A stretch of DNA of 64,000 bases from Anticarsia gemmatalis (taxonomy: Eukaryota > Arthropoda > Insecta > Lepidoptera > Erebidae): the NCBI RefSeq assembly GCF_050436995.1, contig NC_134745.1, forward strand, positions 2,232,001 through 2,296,000, given 5' to 3'. Every line of letters begins with the position of its first letter. The stretch's first letter is position 1. A model generated the notes under the pieces. The model was not told the DNA's origin. It did no database searches and was given only the letters and a program-made list of their open reading frames with translations. The position numbers and the translations under genes were made by a program. Below are positions 59,293 through 64,000 of this stretch, in pieces.

Positions 59293-60755
59293 CCACAATG
59301 CTAACGCACATGAACAAATAAGAATTGTATTAGGATTACGCGATAGATTTGCCGAAACTTATGTTTATTGACAATGTGGCTTTGGTCTGTTTTAAATTGA
59401 TTTATTTTGTTAAACTGCTTATATAGCTTACAGTGTTCTCTAATTAACTAGATAGTTCTACTTAAACTTACAGTGAAAGCTTAAAATAATGCGGACTAAC
59501 ACAAAAGATTAGGCGAGTATGTACGCAACGAGGCCACATACATACGCAAGGGTAGATGTTGAGATAACACAAGAGTATTTTAATCACACGAAATAGAACT
59601 TGCTAAATGCTCCTAAAAATTTCAATAAGATGTAAAGCGACTTCTAGGGCTTACTCATAAACTCGCATTGATCCAAGATCTAACTATTACATGGCAAAGA
59701 ACTCTTTATTTTATAGAACAGTTAAAAAACCGAATATGAGTAATAATAATCACGGAACCACAGCGGAAAATTTAACCCTTATTACACCATTCACAACAAG
59801 CATTTTTATATTTAGATTACATAAATCAATAAAATGGTCTATTTAAATACTTTGCCAAACCGTATACCCTATAGCAATATACATAAGGTTCAAAATTGGA
59901 CGGATTATTAGTCATCAATTGTAAAACAATGTAAATATTTACTTAAACTTGACGGTTATAAGATGTTTAATGGGTTTTTTGAGCTATTAATTGGTGAATA
60001 TTTTCCTCCTGTGTTACGTCACGACAGGTCATGACCTCTACTCTCAAATAAAGTAAATAAAAGGTTGTTTTTAACATTTGTTTAGATAACCTTGTAGTTC
60101 ATGAAGGTCATTCATCTTGATTATAATTTTCACGAGTCACGTAGAAAGAAGAAATGCTAAAAGCAAGACGATTTATAATTGTAAAATGCTCGAGGAAGCT
60201 CTTCTAAGGAATAAAAAATATTGTTCCTTTTTAACAGGCAAATGCTTTCGCATAGCAATAATTTTACCAAATATCTATAATTTATTATCCTCACTTTCAT
60301 ATCCATTATCAAAGAGTTTTGGGACAGCCATACGACGAATTTCATGATTCGTTATTATGATTCGAAATATTTTCTGTAAGCACAGAAAACGAGGTAGGCT
60401 TGGTCGGTTTCGGACACTACCGGGAAAAAAGATAGAAACCATGAAGCAGTCGATTCTACAGACAAACAATAGCCAAAATAATTGAAGATTATCTTAAGGA
60501 TAATCTTGAACTATGTTCTTCATAACAATGATGAAAATTATAATCAAACTGACACGTGTCCAATAAAACAGGTAAATCTTGCTAACATCAAATTCAAATA
60601 TTTAGTTTTCCGGTATCAGAATACATGCTTAAGAACTAACCACATGAGTGGGTCCGTTTGTTTTTAACACTTTAGTTCAAATAAGAGGAATTTTTACGAT
60701 ATAAGTCGATGTGTTGAGTTACAAACCTCAGTCTAAATGTAGAGCCAAGGCCAAA
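59293..60755. other. Divergent intergenic region between cluster genes B and C
   Basis: AT-rich; genes B (minus) and C (plus) are transcribed outward from it. No frame looks coding. Upstream of gene C there is a weak GATATAAG TATA-like element near 60700. Confidence 0.5.
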
Positions 60756-62959
60756 ATGGGAATTTTTAGTGCAGTTTGTGGTCTTACCATTGTTCTTTGC
60801 CTTAGTTTAATTACCGTTGATGCAGGTATTAATAAGATTGTTGACTATTAAGTGTCTTAAACAAATGAGCTTCGTTATGAAACATATATTAAAAAAAAGC
60901 TGTGGCCCTACTCGGAAAAAAGAGGGACATTTTGCGCTCAACCAAAGTAGCCCGAATTCAAAAATATACAATATTTTCAGGATCACGTGTAGCGCGGTCA
61001 CCTCAAGCCAATCCTTCTAGTCCACCTGGCTCTGATCCTCGTACATACGGTCCAGGGTCCAGACCTGCTTCTCTGCCCGGCTCTGACCCAATTACATATG
61101 GACCAGGATCTGCTGGTGAGTAACAAGTTTACAAAATAGAACCTTTAATTACTACTAATATACTAATACTAATTGTATAAAAAAAAATTCATTAAGTTTA
61201 AAAGTACCACACTTAGTGTACTAAAGTGTTACCCACTTTTGTTATTTCCAGGTCCACGTGTAGCGCGGTCGCCTCAAGTCGATCGCTCTAGTCCACCTGG
61301 CTCTGATCCTCATACATATGGTCCAGGGTCCAGATCTACTTCTTTGCCCGGTTCTGACCCAATTACCTATGGACCAGGATCTACTGGTAAGCAACAAATT
61401 TGTAAGATCCAATGCGACTGTATAAAAGAATTTTCATGAAGCTAGAAAGTACTACAGTGACTACCTTTACTAAATTATTATTTACTTTTCGTTGTTTCCA
61501 GGTCCACGTGTAGCGCGGTCGCCTCAAGCCAATCGCTCTAGTCCACCTGGCTCCGATCCTCGAACATACGGTCCAGGGTCCAGACCAGCTTCTCTACCTG
61601 GCTCTGATCCGCGTACATATACTCCAAAATCTGCTGGTGAGTAATAACTTTGCAAAAAAAAAACGTTTAATAACAATTCTAATTGTATGACAGATTTTTC
61701 ATGAAGCTAGAAAGTACTACAGGGCCTTTTTAAAGTGTAACCTATTTTTCGTTGTTTCCAGGTCCACGTGTAGCGCGGTCGCCTCAAGTTGATCGCTCCA
61801 GTCCACCTGGCTCCGATCCTCGAACTTACGGTCCAGGGCCTGCTTCTTTGCCCGGTTCTGACCCGCGTACATATACTCCAAAATCTGCTGGTAAGTAACA
61901 AGTTTGCAAAAAAAAGTCATTTAAATCTATTTGTATGATAGATTTTTTCATAAAGCTAGAAACTATGCTTTTTAGCTAGAAGCTAGTGACTATGCTTATT
62001 ATACATATGTTTCGTTATTTCCAGGTCCACGTGTAGCGCGGTCACCTCAAGTCGATCGCTCTAGTCCGCCTGGCTCGGACCCACGCACCCATAGTCCAGA
62101 ACACAATCCTACTCATAAATATGGCACTGATCCGCGTACATACAGTCCAGGCAGCAGTCGTAAGTACCACTTTAGTTGAGATATCCTGCAGTACTTTCAA
62201 CAATTATTATTTAGGACATGTCTTCTTTGCCATACAATATGTATTGTCTCTATCCAAGTGATGATTAGCATTGAACATTTCCAGGCTCAATAGTAAAGCG
62301 GTCACCTCAAGTCGATCGCTCAAGTCCACCTGGTTCTGATCCTCGTACATACGGTCCAGGGTCCCAGCCTGATTCTCTGCCTGGCTCGGACCCACTTACA
62401 TACGGCCCAGGAGCTACTCGTGAGTAATCATTCTTGAAAAAAACTTCAGCAAGAAAGAATTTTATCACTCACAAACAAACACACTCTATTCCACAGATCC
62501 ACAGTACAAACTGAATAAAAACTGGTAAACGGCAAATCGCTACTTCGAAGGGTCTACGTCTAAAAGACACTTACCATAAATTTGATACTTTCAGATGTGC
62601 GAAAGGAGCGGTCACCCCAATTTGGTCGGCCTGGCCCACCTGGCTCTGATCCACGTACTTTCGGTCCAGGCTTTGGTCCCATCCACCCGCCTGGCTACGA
62701 CCCACGCACATTTGGCCCAGGGTACGGCCCAGGGTACGGCCCAGGGGGGCCAAGAGGCCATGTCATTGGCCACCATCATAACAGAGGAGATTTTGGTCGT
62801 AACAACGGCTTAAACTTAGGACCTGGGCGTACGATCAGTATTTCGAAGTCTATAAGCATAAGTACGGGAGGTAATGGCCGGTCCAGTGCCACTTCTTCTG
62901 CTGGAGCTGGTGCAGGAGGATCAGCGGCGAGTGCTGGCTCCAGTGCAAGCGGAAAATGA
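60756..62959 (+). CDS. Secreted modular Pro/Gly/Ser-rich protein (cluster gene C)
   Basis: Exons 60756-60825, 60981-61115, 61252-61386, 61502-61636, 61762-61890, 62025-62159, 62285-62419 and 62595-62959 give 412 aa. The signal peptide (1-23, ending VDA) is followed by six exon-encoded modules of 45 residues (43 in the fourth). Each starts with PRVARSPQ or a variant, and most contain two PGSDPRTYGPGS-type half-repeats. All internal introns are phase 1, so exons can be added or lost without frame change. The last exon has a Gly-Pro and His segment, then the family tail ISISKSISIST, Ser/Ala/Gly-rich sequence and terminal SGK. It is likely an extracellular structural protein; silk, cuticle or antimicrobial roles are guesses. 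An AATAAA follows near 62984. Confidence 0.87.
60981..62419 (+). repeat. Tandem array of six exon-plus-intron units in cluster gene C
   Basis: Units start at 60981, 61252, 61502, 61762, 62025 and 62285, spaced 250-271 bp. Exons are strongly similar (GTCCACGTGTAGCGCGGTC at the start of most), and the introns also share words such as CATGAAGCTAGAAAGTACTA, so the duplication unit included intron sequence. Confidence 0.9.
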
Positions 62960-63037
62960 TTTATTTTTAACATGTTGTTGAATAAATAATTGTTTAATAG
63001 TGTCTGTTTTATTTTCCCATCGATTTGTGGTTTATCT
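62960..63037. terminator. 3' flank of cluster gene C with polyadenylation signal
   Basis: GAATAAATAATTG about 20 bases after the stop supplies AATAAA, and T/G-rich sequence (GTGTCTGTTTTATTTT) follows. Confidence 0.6.
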
Positions 63038-63452
63038 ATACTTATAATAAACTAGCTGACCCGCGCAACTTCGCTTGCGTCACAAAAAGAGAATGGGTCA
63101 GAATTTTCCACGTTTTTGTAACACTTCTTACTGTTACTCTGCTCCTATTGGTCGTAGCGTGATGATATAAAATATACTTTTTTTTCACGAAAATTACTTA
63201 TATCTCTTAAAACAACGAAATCGCGCTAAGGCATATCCGCCATTAAAACAGTTGCCATGACAACGGATTTTTGTTAATTCAGTGTCATTATAATATTGAT
63301 TATTAGCGATTTTGTTCGCCACCTGAATTTTCCCGGGAAATGCGTCATTTTCCCGGGGTAAAAAGTAGCCTATGTCCTTTCTCGGGTATCAAAATATCTC
63401 CATACCAAATTTCATGCAAATAGGTTCAGTAGTTTAGGCGTGATTGAGTAGC

Positions 63453-63487
<35 letters not shown>

Positions 63488-63520
63488 GTTACTTTCGCAT
63501 TTATAATATTAGTATGGATC
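63038..63520. repeat. Lepidopteran interspersed repeat, second copy
   Basis: Begins ATACTTATAATAAACTAGCTG and ends TTTATAATATTAGTATGG, so its extreme ends form a short imperfect inverted repeat. It shares CCGCGCAACTTCGCTTGCGTC and the GTAGCGTGATG block with 11654-12056. It contains TCATGCAAATAGGTTCAGTAG and a (CAGA)n tract at 63452-63487. Confidence 0.75.
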
Positions 63521-63589
63521 TGTAGAGGTCAATTCTGTACATTGAATATATTTAAAAAAAAACCAATGGGGGATGTTTAGTAACGGATA

Positions 63590-63970
63590 CTGATACCGAA
63601 TCTGCAATTTATAATTTTCTTTTCTGTCTGTCTGTCTGTCTGTCTGTCTGTCCTCCGTCTGTATGTGTCGCTATCACGTAAAAACTACCGGATAGAATGC
63701 ACTGAAATTTGGTATATGCATAGAATAAGTAGTGGAGCAACTTTTAGGATACTTTTTATCGCATAAAATTTCATAGATTTTTAGAAAATTGAAATAAATA
63801 CTTAGAAATCGTTTGAACCTGCGTTTTCTCTAAAGAGACCATAGATGGCGTTGCAATCTATTTCACAACATTCGCATATAGTTAACGCGGTGCCGGCCGT
63901 ATCGATACCTGTTGTTCGCGCCAACCAATAGATGGCGTTATAGTCCGCGACACAACATGTTTTTCCTAAT
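63590..63970. repeat. Second dispersed repeat with (TCTG)n tract
   Basis: A (TCTG)n run (63623-63652) is followed by AAAACTACCGGATAGAATGC, CACTGAAATTTGGTAT and two ATAGATGGCGTT words (63841 and 63930). These phrases are frequent in lepidopteran genomes. No coding capacity is visible. The window ends in unrelated AT-rich sequence. Confidence 0.55.
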
Positions 63971-64000
63971 TAATTTATTTGATTCCTTTATTGTAAAAAA

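Noticed and set aside
60817..61123. Long open frames crossing intron 1 of cluster gene C
   Set aside because: They run through the intron. The symmetric phase-1 exon pattern and repeated acceptors before GTCCACGTG support splicing instead.

Overview
The window looks like nuclear DNA of a moth or butterfly (Lepidoptera). It is AT-rich, its genes carry short GT-AG introns, and it holds dispersed repeats typical of Lepidoptera (the CCGCGCAACTTCGCTTGCGTC family, RTE-type LINE tails, Tc1 and pogo-like DNA transposons). The species cannot be named from the sequence. Exon coordinates below come from reading splice sites and carrying the reading frame across each junction.

Layout. 1-20171 is a gene desert in which I find only repeats and microsatellites. 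20172-30105 is a transposon field: an apparently intact pogo-like element with a 626-aa transposase, a possible small membrane-protein gene (24487-25364), a decayed element with an RTE LINE fragment inside it, and a 1230-bp non-autonomous element with 55-bp inverted ends and a perfect 8-bp target duplication.

30813-53041 is the gene-dense core. It holds a five-exon short-chain dehydrogenase/reductase gene (-), a three-exon BORCS8 gene (+), and a 33-exon ABCA-type transporter gene (-; 1744 codons, frame intact). Six tRNA-Phe(GAA) sequences, one missing its D arm, lie inside introns of the ABCA gene. Both minus-strand genes are intact in frame but lack key catalytic residues. The dehydrogenase has lost three of its four catalytic residues. 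The ABCA protein has lost Walker A and signature motifs in both nucleotide-binding domains and keeps only the second Walker B. They look like conserved pseudoenzymes rather than pseudogenes, and they are the most interesting signal in the window.

54290-62959 is a cluster of three paralogous secreted Gly/Ser/Pro-rich proteins of unknown function. They share a signal peptide interrupted by a phase-1 intron, a C-terminal Ser-Ile run and a final Gly-Lys. One member has grown by tandem duplication of a 45-residue exon. The cluster also holds an apparently intact Tc1 element and an orphan copy of one member's promoter. The right edge is repeat sequence.
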